From assembly GCA_036250195.1 (NCBI GenBank), contig JAVHZZ010000003.1:333620375-333684374 (forward strand): DNA of 64,000 nt, written 5' to 3'. The position numbers and the translations under genes are program-made. The stretch comes from Mixophyes australis (Eukaryota; Chordata; Amphibia; Anura; Limnodynastidae). Below the pieces are notes generated by a model. That model was not told the DNA's origin. It searched no databases and worked only from the letters and a program-made list of their open reading frames with translations. This document shows positions 13,467 to 26,441 of this stretch, piece by piece. The stretch's first letter is position 1; each line of letters starts with the position of its first letter.

Positions 13467-13861
13467 ATTCGTACTTCAATGCAAACAATGTACTCAGCTA
13501 AAGTAGAAGGAGATGCCGTTTTCAAAGTGCATCCCACAATGAGGGCACCCATTTGTGTGGGCAGAACCAACATGGAACCTATCAATCCACTAGGAACTGG
13601 TAACACTGAGACAGGAGTCACCTCGTGCCTCCTGCCTCAGTGACGTCACTAGTTCCTGGTGAACTCATAGGATGCATTCTCATGACCACAAACCATCTGC
13701 TACCACTGTGAGTTGGTAATCGGGGCATTGTAACGTTCATGGTGCGCACGTGACCACATGTCGGTATTCTCCATGTACATGTATGCTGCCTCCCAGCACT
13801 ATGGCCGAAAGTGTCCCAGCAGTGTATGGGTTAAAATGCTTTAAAAACATGACAATGGTGA

Positions 13862-14554
13862 TTTTGGTACAGTAGAACTCATACGTAAAAGACTATTTTT
13901 TCATTGCTGACTACAGATAGTGATTTATTTATTTTTAGCTGGACAGAGAAAGGAATAGGTGAGCTCACACTCATATTTACAAAGCAAAATACTGTTCACG
14001 GAAATAATATTCTCTATATGAAATAACAGATGACCATATATATTTAATGGACAGTTCTTTTAAAACAGCATCCCTAGTTACACGGTACATTTTCACCAAT
14101 CCTCCTCCTTCCCCATAGTGGAGCCCAGGAAGTGCGGTTTGAAACTCTGAAGCTCCTCATTCTCTGCAGTACTGCTTCGACTTCTTGCACAGAGCCTATG
14201 AGATGTGACCGTGTATCCATCTCAATAGCAACTTTTTCTGGTGCTATACTACAGAAACGAAAGAGCCCCCCCAAAAAACTGTTTCAATATTCCTGGGGCC
14301 CCACTATGGGGAAGGAGGAACAGATGGGTGAAAATGTAACGTGTAACTCGGGATGCTGCTTTAGAATAAATGTCCATTAAATATATATGCCCATTTGTTA
14401 TTTCATATAGAGAATATTATTACTGTGAACAGCATTTTGCTTTGTAAATATGAATGTGAGCTCACCTATTCCTTTCTCTGTCCAGCTAAAACAAATATCA
14501 CCATCTGTAGTCAGCATGAGAAAATGGTCTTCTATGAGCTATACTGTACCAAAA
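13862..14554. mobile_element. Foldback (long inverted repeat) element
   Basis: Left arm about 13862-14147 and right arm about 14281-14554 are inverted copies at roughly 90% identity by eye, around a spacer of about 133 bp. The arms share GCTGGACAGAGAAAGGAATA, TGAGCTCAC, ATATTCTCTATATGAAATAA and TCCTTCCCCATAGTGG. The ends are TTTTGGTACAG and CTGTACCAAAA. No convincing target duplication is visible. There is no transposase; open frames inside are incidental. A transcript across it would form a stem of about 280 bp. Confidence 0.8.
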
Positions 14555-17280
14555 TTTGAAAAGAATTTCACCTTTAATTAAGACGAGTATGTTTCCTGTT
14601 TCCATAAACCTGCTTACTGGAGCTTACAATCACATGAGTGCAAGTTAGAAAACCTCTTTTGACAACATGTTTATGGCACCATATACAGACATGACCCTTG
14701 TGTCTGGTCCCCTATTCCTCACTTACTTTCTGTTTGACTGAATCTAGACACAATAAACTAATGTAATACACTTTTTTATACATCAAATAATCCCAGGTTA
14801 ATTCAGGCAAATAAAAAGTAAATACCAACCAGACAAATCATGTCTGGGTATGTCCACACACATGACCCAATGTCAACACTTTGCAAGATAAAAGCACATA
14901 TAAACGACTAATCTATAATTTCCTAAGGAAATGAAAAAAAAAAGTTTTAATAGTGATTTTAACAGACATTATTCTTGTGCAAACTAGTGTTCACCAATAC
15001 ACGTTTCTCTACACTCACTTTGCTTATTGCTCTTTTATTAGGTTAGGCAAGGCATGTTTATTTACTAATTATGTTAATAGCACTGTCTGTGTGACTTGTG
15101 TGCCTAGCCTTCATTAGAGTCTTGTCCTTCCTTTGGTATAATTAGCATATTTTACTTAACAGGCAACTCCCACTTCCAAATTTCCTCAAAAAGTGTATTA
15201 AATTCAGCTAAGTGGTCCATCAATTGATCTTTATGTCCTGCAAACTTTCTTAACACGTGTTTCTTTTTATGCTGTATATTTATGCACAGTATATGCGTCA
15301 AGGCATCGAGATCAATTGAACTCTAGTCTGTCCTATGTTACCGGCGGCGTGTGGATTAGTCCTGAGTCACTTCAAATAGCAAAAAAAAACAAAATTAGGA
15401 AAAAAAAACAACAAAAACTTGACTTATTCCTCTAGTGTAAATACCCCCCACTGCCCCCAAAATCCTCTAGAAATACTAGGTCTGCAGACATCCTTAACGG
15501 GCTACAACTCTCAGGGTAACTTCAAAGTACAATCCCCTATTTGTTAGGAACTGTGCTCCCATGCAGACAGTCAAGGGTGTAATCGTGCTTTGAAGTTTGT
15601 TCCAAGGGCACCCTATAGTGAGGAGACCCTTGAAACATCTAAAGTCACTTAGGTACTAAGGAGTGCATTTGGAATATAGAATAAAAAGTAAATATTGATT
15701 ATTTTAAAGCAAATAATTGAATCTGTTTTAGGAATGTTAGGTTACTTATAATGTAGTAGACTGCAATGTGCAGGGGTGTGTGTAGAGGCCCGCTAACAAT
15801 TTATTGCAGAATGAGTGTCCTGAATGCACAAAAAAAATCAATTGTAAGTTAGATAAAAATAAAATTAACTTTCGAAGAGTCACAAGACAAATTATTATTA
15901 TTATTTGCAAGACACCACCGTCCATAGTGTTGAAAACAGGACATACATAAAACAGGGATAGGCAAAAATTGGAGTAAATAAATGGACTGTTGCAGTGTGG
16001 AGCATAATGCAGAACTTATGTAAGCAACCAACTGTCTCTAATTCCCAGGTACATGTCAAGGGTTTGTCCCTGGAAATGTCCCTATTTTTCAATATTGACC
16101 AGTTACACAAAAATATGTCCCTCTTTCATGATGTTAAATGCAACTCTAATCATCTACTCTTTTCCATGGGCTTTATAAGTTAATTTCTATTGAAGAAGAA
16201 TTAGAATACAAAAAGGATGGTAGAATCATTTATGGTTGTTCCGCAGGAGCTGTTAACCCCCAATTTGCGTGGTAATCTATTTTCCAAGCTATGTTTATAT
16301 ATTGTGCGTCAATCATAGATTTGTGCCCTAAAACGATATGTAAAATGAAAATTTAAATACCTGACCAATAAATTAGATATATAAATCGGTCTTTTCTACA
16401 GTGTTTAATTTGAATATTGGGGGCTACATAAGCAATACAACTTCAGAACTAAGGTAATGGTGCCTTAGAAAGTGAATCTAACGCTTACTAGTCTCTATCT
16501 CAGGGCAGCTGTGACTGTTAGCTGTAGTGGTATACATAAGCTCACAGGGTGCCAGGCAAAAATAGACGTGCATATTTGCAGTACATCTGCCCATTGTAAA
16601 TGACCCGCACTGTGTTCTGTAATAACTAGGACTGATATCTGGTAATCAAGCTTGCATTTAAGGAATAAAAAAAACTAAACAAGGTTTCTTCTTGTCAACA
16701 ATATAGGTTGTCCTTTATTTGTCTTTATGTATTAATGCAAATTATTTGAGAGTTTTGTGCGCTGTTCTTTCTTGGATTTTGACAGCTGTGGAATCCATTC
16801 AAAAAGTTAAACAAAAATAAAATTGAAATTGTGTGCGATGGCATACAAAGACTTTGCATTTATTATCTAAGGATACTCAGCACAGCATTCAATAGAAGCA
16901 CCGAGCAACAATAGCATCGAAATTATTTCTAGGAACTTGGCCAAAGATTGTACTTTTTTGACATGTTATATTATCATTACAATTAATGACATAAAAAGAT
17001 AAATTCCTATTCTGCCTGTTGTCTGCTTAAACTCAAAGCTACTGCATGAATCTGCAGGTAAGGCTAATAATTTGAAAGCAAAAAAACAAAACAAAAACTA
17101 TATTAAAATAAACTGCCAAGTCAACTTCAGCAGGGAAAGAGTTACCAGTAACCGCAAAGTACAAAACAAGGAAGAAAGTGGATTGGGACAAATGCCTGAT
17201 TTACTCAGACAGCTCAGCAAAGTGTGTGCCAGCGTTATGGATAGGTTTACACATGCTCCCTCTTGTGTTTGTTATGAGCA
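14555..17280. other. Non-coding upstream flank of FLRT3
   Basis: No supported ORF and no transposon recognised. GGCTACAACTCTCAGGG at 15499-15515 weakly resembles the ZNF143 motif. Distal regulatory sequence for FLRT3 could be here but nothing specific is visible. Confidence 0.5.
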
Positions 17281-17345
17281 TGCAGTCTGCAGAGGAGGTT
17301 ACCTCACTAGGGAGGGGCTGGGGTAAGACACGTCCCCTCCAGTGA
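17281..17345 (+). promoter_or_regulatory. FLRT3: Candidate FLRT3 core promoter region
   Basis: A GC-rich patch (GGGAGGGGCTGGGG, then CACGTCCCCTCC) stands out from AT-rich surroundings just upstream of the proposed exon 1. It resembles Sp/KLF-type binding sequence and is followed by AGTGACATCA, a weak CRE-like sequence. No TATA box is evident. Assignment as promoter is an inference from position only. Confidence 0.3.
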
Positions 17346-17623
17346 CATCAGCCACACACTCAGCCACTGCGAGGTGCTTTGCTTTAACTTCAGACTTTGA
17401 GGTGGGCTCGGGAGGACCTAAGTGGAATGTTTCTCTCTCCCGTACTTCTCAGTGCACAGAGGATGCTGCTGCCTGGTACAGGCTCACACAACTAGCTGGC
17501 TGCCCTTTTATACGTTCATCCTGCAGACTGAGGAGTTTATATTTTGTATTACAACACTAAAGACTGGAATATACTACCACATCTCTAGTAAAACTGGATT
17601 TTTCCTCTGCACTGATCTTCCAG
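17330..17623 (+). other. FLRT3: Probable FLRT3 non-coding exon 1 (5' UTR)
   Basis: The block ends in an excellent donor, CAG|GTAAGC, with GT at 17624-17625. It is less AT-rich than its surroundings and follows a G-rich/C-rich segment at 17305-17340 that could hold the promoter. FLRT genes normally have non-coding 5' exons upstream of one coding exon, so this is the best + strand first-exon candidate. The 5' boundary is a guess: I see no clear TATA box and cannot place the start site. Short open frames here would be upstream ORFs at most. Intron 1 would be about 8.1 kb. Confidence 0.5.
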
Positions 17624-18919
17624 GTAAGCCCAGCTTTCTATGAATCATTTGCCATACAATGATCTGGATTTGTTCTTTATTTTTTTTCCCCCCTCACTTT
17701 TCTATGTAAGATTGGGCACAGATTTAATGTGACAAATGGCATTCATTACCAACAACAGCTTGTGCTATTATTCCCAGTACTTTGTTAGCAAGTTCTCCAA
17801 GACTGAATTGCCCTGCACACAGTGACTGTCAGTGTGACTATAATGAATGACAGATCAGAAATAAACATGCTGTAACAAATCAGAGGATACCAGCTCTTCT
17901 GCAGACCCTGCTTCCAGTGATGTGCCAGCAGAAGTTTGTATCTGTGGAGCAGGAATAGATTCATATAATAATTGAAAAGCTTCGATTGTGCAGTTAGTAA
18001 TAGCTGCATGTGTGGTATGTCCCTACAATAGTCCGTTCTCCAGCCAGGAAAGAAAATCAATAATCCTTCAGAACAGCAGTGTATGTACATGAAAAGCATA
18101 GATCTTGCTCAAAACCCATGTACGTTACTTGTGGAAAGCCAGCAGACTTTGCAAAACACAAATGAACAGCTACACCTACATTTCAAAACCTGAATTGCTG
18201 TATGAAACAAATCTAGTTGCTACACGCCATTTTTTTTACAAAACCTGAATATCCCTTTTATTTGCACTGGAAAGTAAGGAGCTTATTTCAGAACCCTCTC
18301 CCATTCTAAGCATTAAACCAAAAATTCACTGCCTGGACAAGTGATGTATGTGACCAGCATAGCAATTGGGAAGGGAGGTCGTGCGAGACAGATAATGCCA
18401 AGCTTAAGGGGGCAACAGTATTGTCTATGCCTGGGGATCCCACTGAGAAAAGGGAATTATGTTTTAAACAAAATATATAAAAAGCTGCAGATGAACTAGT
18501 CCCGGCAAGATTAGCAAGTTGCTGTGAAGTTGGGGCTAGTTCTGTTGTGCCACTTCTACAGACAGACTTTTGGGAAATGTACCCAACCCAAATGTATGGT
18601 TATGTCTTCTCATCCTGAAACCTCGCTTTTACAGGGTAGTCTGTAATTTGTCAAGTGCCTTATTCTGTGGCTGTGCTTTACATGGTCATGTTCATATTTG
18701 TTAGGAGGGGAGGCTACTGAGTGTGAACAAAGCAAGAACGGTAGACCTTTGTTTATATCTGAGCCCTGTGTTCTCTCTCTCTGGCTCGTACCCACGGGCT
18801 GCAGCTGCTAACAGACCAGAGTGTTAGTGAATAATGGTCAAATTAAACAAATAGGTCTCACCGAGAGCCGTACTCGGCAGCGGTACTTAGAGATCATACC
18901 GCTGCTTGTTATATCTAGC

Positions 18920-18985
18920 CGAGGAGATTAATCCCTGCAAATAAATTCATTCAGCATTAGCTCTAATCATATTATTCCAATAATA
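18920..18985 (+). promoter_or_regulatory. Candidate intron 1 regulatory cluster (homeodomain/POU-like)
   Basis: The segment has GATTAATCC (18926-18934, an Otx/Goosecoid-type TAATCC site), then TGCAAATA (18936-18943, POU-like) and further ATTAG and TAATCAT cores up to about 18970. The spacing is tight and the DNA is not simple repeat. AT-rich DNA produces such cores by chance, so this is only a candidate. Confidence 0.2.
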
Positions 18986-19203
18986 ATCTGCAGAAAGCGA
19001 AAGCTGCCAGTGTCCACTATATCTCGATTACCATACTAAACTAAATTTTACATGTATACTATGCAATAACAGACATTTACTAAACTATGTATTATATAGA
19101 CACTTTTTAATATGTAACATACATACATAATACTCACACATTTACATACCCATATTCAATCTCATAATAAATGAGTTATCACACACACATTGATTCTATT
19201 CTA

Positions 19204-19206
19204 TAC

Positions 19207-19261
<55 letters not shown>

Positions 19262-19318
19262 CATATATATATATATATACACATACACACATACATATAT
19301 ATATATACATACATACAT
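19204..19318. repeat. (TA)n/(TACA)n compound microsatellite
   Basis: Alternating TA with interspersed TACA units. It yields a meaningless Ile-Tyr open frame on the + strand. Confidence 0.95.
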
Positions 19319-20164
19319 TTCACATACGGGTACATAAAGGAGACTAGCCTCTATAACCTATATTTATTTATATGACCATGTATATATGGCAGCTTTGGCT
19401 GTTTGCAATATAACTACATGATTATTCTCTTCCCTGACAAATTATATTAAAAGATGACCACCAATTAATATTCGTTTTACAGTGTTGGATCTCCTGGCTA
19501 GTTAAAAGGGTATGAAAACCCATTCAGATTATGAAGGTATTATATTACTGACAAGAGATGATTTTAACTGATGCAAATAATTGTCCATCTTATTTTTCTG
19601 ATCGCTCTGTGGCCAAATCAAAGCAAGGGAAATACATTTGGTAAAATTCTGGCTGCTGTCACACTTTGTTACCAGACTATTAATTATCTATCCCCTTGGT
19701 CCATTCTCTCAGTACAGCACTGTCCAATCAGATAAAGTCCAATTATTCACTATCTAGTGCCTGCGGGTGTGCAGTCCTAACTAACATTACTCTCCCACAG
19801 GATAAAAAAAACACAATTATCAGTCTAGGCTCACGGCATAAAGAAAAAAAATCTCTGCCCATGAAAAGACTGGTTTGTATAAAGTCTTTCTGCTATGAAT
19901 TGCTGGAGTTAGCAGTCATGTTTTTTTTTCCATTTGTACAAAATGTTAGCCTACATTAACCCTTTCACAAACCACAATGCTGGTAATACTATTAAAACAT
20001 TGTATTGGTGTTATTATTTTCTGTATCTAATTCGACTATATTTGAGGCGAGGGACTGAAATACTTAACACTTTTAACAGCTACTTGTTTTGCTATTCTAT
20101 ATTACAATTAAGGTAAAATGATAGTGTAATGTAATATCTGGACAGCGAAAATACCCCACTATAA

Positions 20165-20235
20165 CAGAAGATGGATAGGCATCCTGTGTCTGGCAGGTTG
20201 TGCTGGGATTTGTAGTTCCCCAACAGCCATAAGTT
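20165..20235. repeat. Short repeat fragment with ZNF143-like motif
   Basis: TGCTGGGATTTGTAGTTCCC (20202-20221) followed by CAACAGCC is the complement of an ACTACAA-TCCCAGCA motif. It resembles one arm of the hairpin element at 50162-50281, so it is probably a solitary arm of that kind of repeat. Confidence 0.4.
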
Positions 20236-23200
20236 TACAAAGCCTGGTGCGAATATATCTAAACAAGATAACTATTATCAGGAAACGGGATGATTCTCTT
20301 ATAGACATTGCATTTGTGCTTTATAACCCCCTGGGCTACATAAGATACAGTAAGACATGGAAGGCTGGCATTTAAAAGGGGGTAGGAAAGGGATATTTTT
20401 ATTTTAGCGCCGTTTCCACCATTTTTTGTGCTAGTTGCATTGTCAGTGGTAATGACTAAATAAATACCATGCTTAATGAAATCAGCATGGTCATTAGAGT
20501 TTAACAAAGTCCTTCAAAAGGAGAACTTTTACTTGCTCTTGCAGACACCACTGTTCCACACAACAGGAGACTTTGTTGCAATTAAAGTCAGGAAAGCCGA
20601 CAGAAGCAGAGTGTCTGATTTGTGGGTCTGGACAGAAAAGGGCTCTAGCAGAGTGTACCACCCCCAAGTGGGCATAAACTCAGCTGGGGGGGTTGGAGCA
20701 GTTTTTCAGCTGTCAGTGTTTTTTGTTTTTTTTTCTTATTATTATTTATTTATTTTAATTCGGTTAACAAAGACAAGTCAGTGGTCAGTTTCCTGGCTCT
20801 GTAAGTTCAAACAGTCCAAAAATTGATACTCCACAGGAAGTACCAGACATATTTGTAGCTACATGTAATACATACATTCTTGGCCTACCCAATTTGGCAT
20901 TTTACAATTCATTAGCAGAGCTTTTATGGTCAATAATTATTTGCATCAATGTTATACAAACAAATAATAATAAAACAATATTTTTTCAGAGAGCTCAATA
21001 TTTATAAACCAGAGTAGGACAATATTATATTACATTTTAATTCCATTCAAAACTGCACTTTTTTTTTCTAGACCTCACATGCTTAGCATTTATTACTACA
21101 GGACACTGGGCTAGTATTTGTCCTGTAATAAGGTATTGCAGAAAAACAAATATTTTCACAGTGGAAGCAAAACAAGACAATAGACAAAAATGTGTTAGAG
21201 GTCACAGAATGCTCCTAATTTGCAGCCTGCTGTGCATACACATAGCCCTTGTCACGCCCTGAGGTGAAGTGTCATGCATTGCTTAAACTAATAACAGGTA
21301 AGCACTCCACTCAAACTTCCTGTACTTGCTAAAATAATAGGAACAATTGTTCTGCATGCTTACTAAACTGCAGTTGAGTTAGTTTCCTTGAGAGAGTTAG
21401 CCTTGTACCACATTTCCCTAACAATTTGTAGATATGTGATCTGTAAAGTGTTTGTAAGAAACTTATACTAGGACCCTAGTAGCGTTGAGATTGGATGTGC
21501 CATATGGTTGTTATATGCAGGTTATTGGAAGATGTAAACATTGCAGCAGTCCTGTGTACTCTGTATTATGTTTCAGACAGTGAAAAGGAATGTATAGGGG
21601 CTGATGTTACCATTCAGTATGTTTAGACTTCCTCACCTAGTGACTGAGGGGCCCTGTAACTTGCTGAATCCACTTTAATAGCAGAATAGGTAATGTACTT
21701 CTCTCTCTCCAAACAACGTAGTCATATTCTGTACACCTTAATGATCTTTAAAAGTTACTTGTGTATGTCAGCCCTGATGAGCATGGTGATGCTATCATTA
21801 CTCCAGATTTGGCTAAGGCAATACCTCCAATAGCCTGCTGAGATTAGTAGTTACAGAACTGTATAGCCATAAGTTGCATATGCTGTTTCATATTGTTGGT
21901 TGTAGATATGTATTAGAATCTTAGTACTCTCTTAGTCACTATGCAGATACTAACACTTAAGCTCAGTGCCACCTGAAGATACTAACTATACTCTAATGAC
22001 AGATTTATTTTATTGACAACATATTCAATATGTATTTAAGCAAAATAGAAATTAATGTAATGTTATCATGCATGCTGCAGTCCATAATACCCTATATTGC
22101 CATGGATGTCTACTATGCACTGTCATATATATTTTGCAGGGCTAAAGTAACACTTGCCTACACCAGTGCACTGTAATCTACGCTCAGTTCTGGAGGAACT
22201 GGAGACATTTAGCAGCGGTCATGTACTAGGTCACTCTCTGCTAGACTGCTATAGCAATAGGTCCCTCAGTCATTTAACACCACCAATATGGTAGGTGGCT
22301 CTGAAGTGATTTTGGGACCAAATAACAGAACAGAGTGGCCTGGTATATTGTGGCCCTCTTGTTTTGTTCCACACTTTGTTTCTATACTATAACATTTTCA
22401 GTTATTATGAAGTTGTAAAATTAGATGCATAGGGTCTTCAAACATTTAACAATTTTACAACGTTGACTAAAAGAAGGAATTACAAAAAAGGGGGGCAATC
22501 TTTTATTTTTAAGCCCACCTTATAGAAAATATCCAATTAGTTACAAAACAAAGAATTTTAAACCCAGAGCATAGTTGCATCCAGACTAACAGCCCAGGAG
22601 GCGTCCCAGGGACTCAAATCATTTTCTTGGAACATTTACCAAAAATATATCAGAAGTATGAGGCGTCCTTGAAAAGAAGTCCGAGATTCCCTGGAATAGA
22701 CAGTGGAATAATGAAGTTTCATGTTGACATAGTGTATGAGGACAGGAGTGATTCATAACTCTGCATTTTATGAGCCCACTACCGCCAGAGATCCCGGTGG
22801 TCTTTTTCACGGTTACTGATAAACACGAGTGAGGTACCTGTATGAAATCTGATGATCGTGGAAAATGTAACTGCTAGACAGAATGCTTAAGAAGCATATT
22901 GCCCAAGCGGTCATCAATTCCAACAATGTGAAACACAAGTAGGCATGGAGGATACGTTCAAGCTGCAGTATTACTTGGAAATCCCTACTTTGTATACAAA
23001 CTAAAGCTTTGCCAAAGACCGCAAAGCTCTTTAAACTACTAATGGGAGAAGAAAAAAAAATAACTACAATAATTTGAGAAAACAAAAGCTGAATGCCCTA
23101 AAGTCATGCCTGAGTAAAGTATAATTGTGTATGAATATGTTATTATGTATACAGACACTGCTTTCCTTTGGCTCTGTCTGAATAGAATAAGCTGCAGACC

Positions 23201-25739
23201 TCTAGCAAAAACATGGGAAAGAGAACTCTCTTTCCTCCACTATGACCAGGCCTGAGTCATATTTTATATATAATGATTCAAGGTCAATCAGTTTATATAC
23301 AGAAGATTAAAAGTAAGGTTAGTCTGCCCATGGCAGGGGGATTGTCCAGAGATCTGGATTTAATATCAGGACTAGCTATTGATATGCAAATCATATCATA
23401 TCAAACAGAGTGGCAAACAGATGTGAAGGGGCCATCTCTTTGTAAGCCACTGAAGAATTGATGCTAATCCACATTTTTCCCAGCAGTCATCATTCCTCTC
23501 AAAGCTTTGCTTTTGTTTTGTGCGTTTTTTTTGTTTTGTTTTTGTTTTTTGGCTTCTGTGGTGTTTGGTATACTTTGTACAGGATAAAAAAAAAAAAGGC
23601 TACAGTCACCATTGATCCTAATGAGCTTTCAGTTAAGTTCAACATATCCCCTACTACAATGACAGTATTAGAAAGTGGTTTGCATGACAATTGGCATTAA
23701 AAAGACACAGTTGAGCACTCAACATAAAAAACCCCAAAACAAATACTATTATTCTCTGTGCCATTTCCTCCCATCATGCTAATTTAGGCAAATCAACAAG
23801 TTGATGGCCTTAATACTTTTTAGCAATACATCGGTGTAAGCTTATTTAGATTTACTTTCAGTCAATATTGAGGAGAAACAAACAAAAAAACATTGATCTC
23901 TCAGAGGAAAACAAAATAAAAATGCTGTTCACTTTAAAAAAAAAAGACAGATTGCAGAATAAAATGCGTTATCGTAGGTTTATCTGTATCGGTGATTCAC
24001 TTCAATGGTTATTAACACATTTAACACAGGGTAAAAACAGACACAAGAGACAAATGATCACAATGTACTGTTAATGGTTAACTTTAAAAAGGTAAAGAGC
24101 AGCTTAACATTTAATCCAGACTCCAAAAGATGCTGTTACTAGTGGTAAATAAGTGTCAGAATGATCTCGTAACTAGCAATCATCCACGCAGGGATACTGC
24201 TCCTTGTGCCTGCATGTGCGCCAATTAAAACCTCTCTGTGGGTAAGTAGGATAATGTTTAGGCCAGGGGCACCTGACTTTAAGCAATATCCACATTCACA
24301 GTTAGCTTAACCATATACCGTTAAAGATTAATCATTTTGAGATGGAATTTATTTTATATAAAAGACGGCTCCGGCATCTATTATTCAGCATACTGGCACT
24401 GCGGAGCATTTTAATTTTGGAACAGATGCTCTGCTTGCTGGATGCCATGTAATTACTGAGTGGAGAAGCAATTTGCTGCTATGGCATTCCTTAATTTCAG
24501 GGTCAAGTATTTCCAGCTTACTCAAGATTCTTTTACTTGTCACTCTGAGCACCTTGGTAAGGTTGACCCTTACATCTTACAGAAGCAAATAGAAAAAGGA
24601 ATTTAACAAATACAACGCAGATGATGCTGGTGAGTTAACAGCATAATATCTACAATTTATGATGCTATGCTTTTAAAATGATTGCCAGTCTTTGTAGGTC
24701 AATGGCATTTCTGAAAGTTCAACAGCAACTGCAAGCATTAAAGTGTACCAGTCACCTAAACTAAGTGTAGGCAGCTATCCTGCGCTCATTCTTCACTGGT
24801 GTCACAAATTCCTAATGAAGTGCTAGGTTGAACTTTGGTTCCATCCACAAATTATCTGCCACCATTGTGTGTTTATGGCAGGTACACCTAAAGCAGTGAC
24901 AACGTTTAGGGACTGCATGGGCGGCCCTCTATCCTACAGAAACGGACGCTCATTGCCCTTCATCTCAGTGATAAATTAAAACATTTCATCAAATGAAGAG
25001 ATACCTATCTGTAATAACATATTAGCAGGCATTTAATGTATTATAATGTATTATAAGTGTTACAATATATAACAAACAAATCAGGCATCTAAGAAGGAAG
25101 ATGCTGGGGGCCACAGGTCAAGGCTCGGAGGGCCGCATCCAGCCCTATGGCTGCCTGATGCCCATCACTGACATAAAGTGTCTGTGTGTTATGTATATAA
25201 GAGTGTTTGTGTGTATAGAATCGTTACAAAGATTTGTGACGTCTGGGTGTGAAGCAAACGTCACACTAAAATATTTTGTTGTCTGAGTACAACATAAAAC
25301 ACTAAACTTACTGCTCGCTCGCACCCGGGCAGGAATGGCTCTGGGTCTTGGTTATCTATTACATGTATAAAAGTGGTGGACAGCAAAGGATTGTGCTTCA
25401 GTTTGTAATCGAAAAGGACAGGTGTCACCGTTTGCTAAAGTAATTTCTCTGCAGTTGGTTGATTGAAGCTGACTTCAATTACAGTTGCTCTCGGATGGGT
25501 GCACTGGAATGGCTGATGTGAAATACTAGAAAACGTGGCAGCGAGTGGTACCATGCTCATGACCTCTGGGAAATTTGAGGTTTAGGTGTAGAGGAGAGTC
25601 AATAGTTTTGTTTATTATAATACTAATGAGTGTGCATCAATCAGCATAAGCATGTAATTCGATTTTCTTCTAGCATGCCAAGATTCACTCTTACTAATTG
25701 CAAATTAACAATTGTTTATTTTTTATTTTTTTCCTCCAG

Positions 25740-26441
25740 GAAACTTGCACAAAGTCTATCTTTCAAGGAACTTTTTGGAAAGGGAACTAGCACACTATAT
25801 TTTTTTGTCAGAAGAAAACTTTTTTGCAATTTACAAAGCACGAATAGCTGTTCCTGATATTTATCTTTCACTTACATTTTTGCAATCAAGTTTTCGCGTT
25901 TGGCTTGGAAACAGTGATGTTTTCACAACGGGTGTGAACCTTATGGGATGTGACTACTGTACAGAGAGCATTCATGGTTGAATTTGCACAGGAAATACAA
26001 GAAGGAAAGCATGGACCTACTCTGAATGCACTATTTATCTAAGCCTTTACGTTACGAATAATGCCCTTGGTGTGGAGTTATTTTACTGGTGTTGCTGAGG
26101 AGTATTTGTAAATGGAAAGTCAATTTCTGGCATGAAAATTAAGCCAACTAAAGGGAATTTTAAAGAAACCGTTATTTTGGCATTAGAGGAAATATTACGT
26201 GGACATAGGAAACTCAAGCTAGTTAAACACGCCATTTGGTGTCAGTAGCAATCGTTTGCTGTGATGTGGACAAGAGATAGTAAAATTCATTACCCTCTTC
26301 CACAAGTTTGGACTGTTTGAATAAACACTGTGAAAGAGAAACTGCTAAATGAGATAACCCAGACCTTGCTATTGTCTGGACACAAGGCCTTCAGAACATT
26401 CTTCAAGAAAGAATTCAAGGGAAGATCAGCTTACAATTCGG
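25740..26441 (+). other. FLRT3: Probable FLRT3 non-coding exon 2 (5' UTR)
   Basis: A strong acceptor precedes it: a T-rich tract (25713-25737) ending TTCCTCCAG at 25731-25739, with a branch-point-like TACTAAT at about 25692. The block ends at a donor, GG|GTATGT, with GT at 26442-26443. Its length would be 702 bp. It contains several ATGs and short frames, so it would be a long uORF-bearing leader. The intron to exon 3 would be 1,888 bp. No domain-like coding is visible, in line with a 5' UTR exon. Supported by splice signals and gene-family structure only. Confidence 0.55.

Larger units (their letters stand above)
17624..25739 (+). other. FLRT3: Proposed FLRT3 intron 1
   Basis: About 8.1 kb with no supported coding sequence. 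It contains a TA/TACA microsatellite at 19204-19318 and one short fragment with a ZNF143-like motif at 20190-20225. I recognise no other transposon, although the surrounding DNA has many. A homeodomain/POU-like motif cluster lies at 18920-18985. The intron depends on exon 1 and exon 2 being right. Confidence 0.45.
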
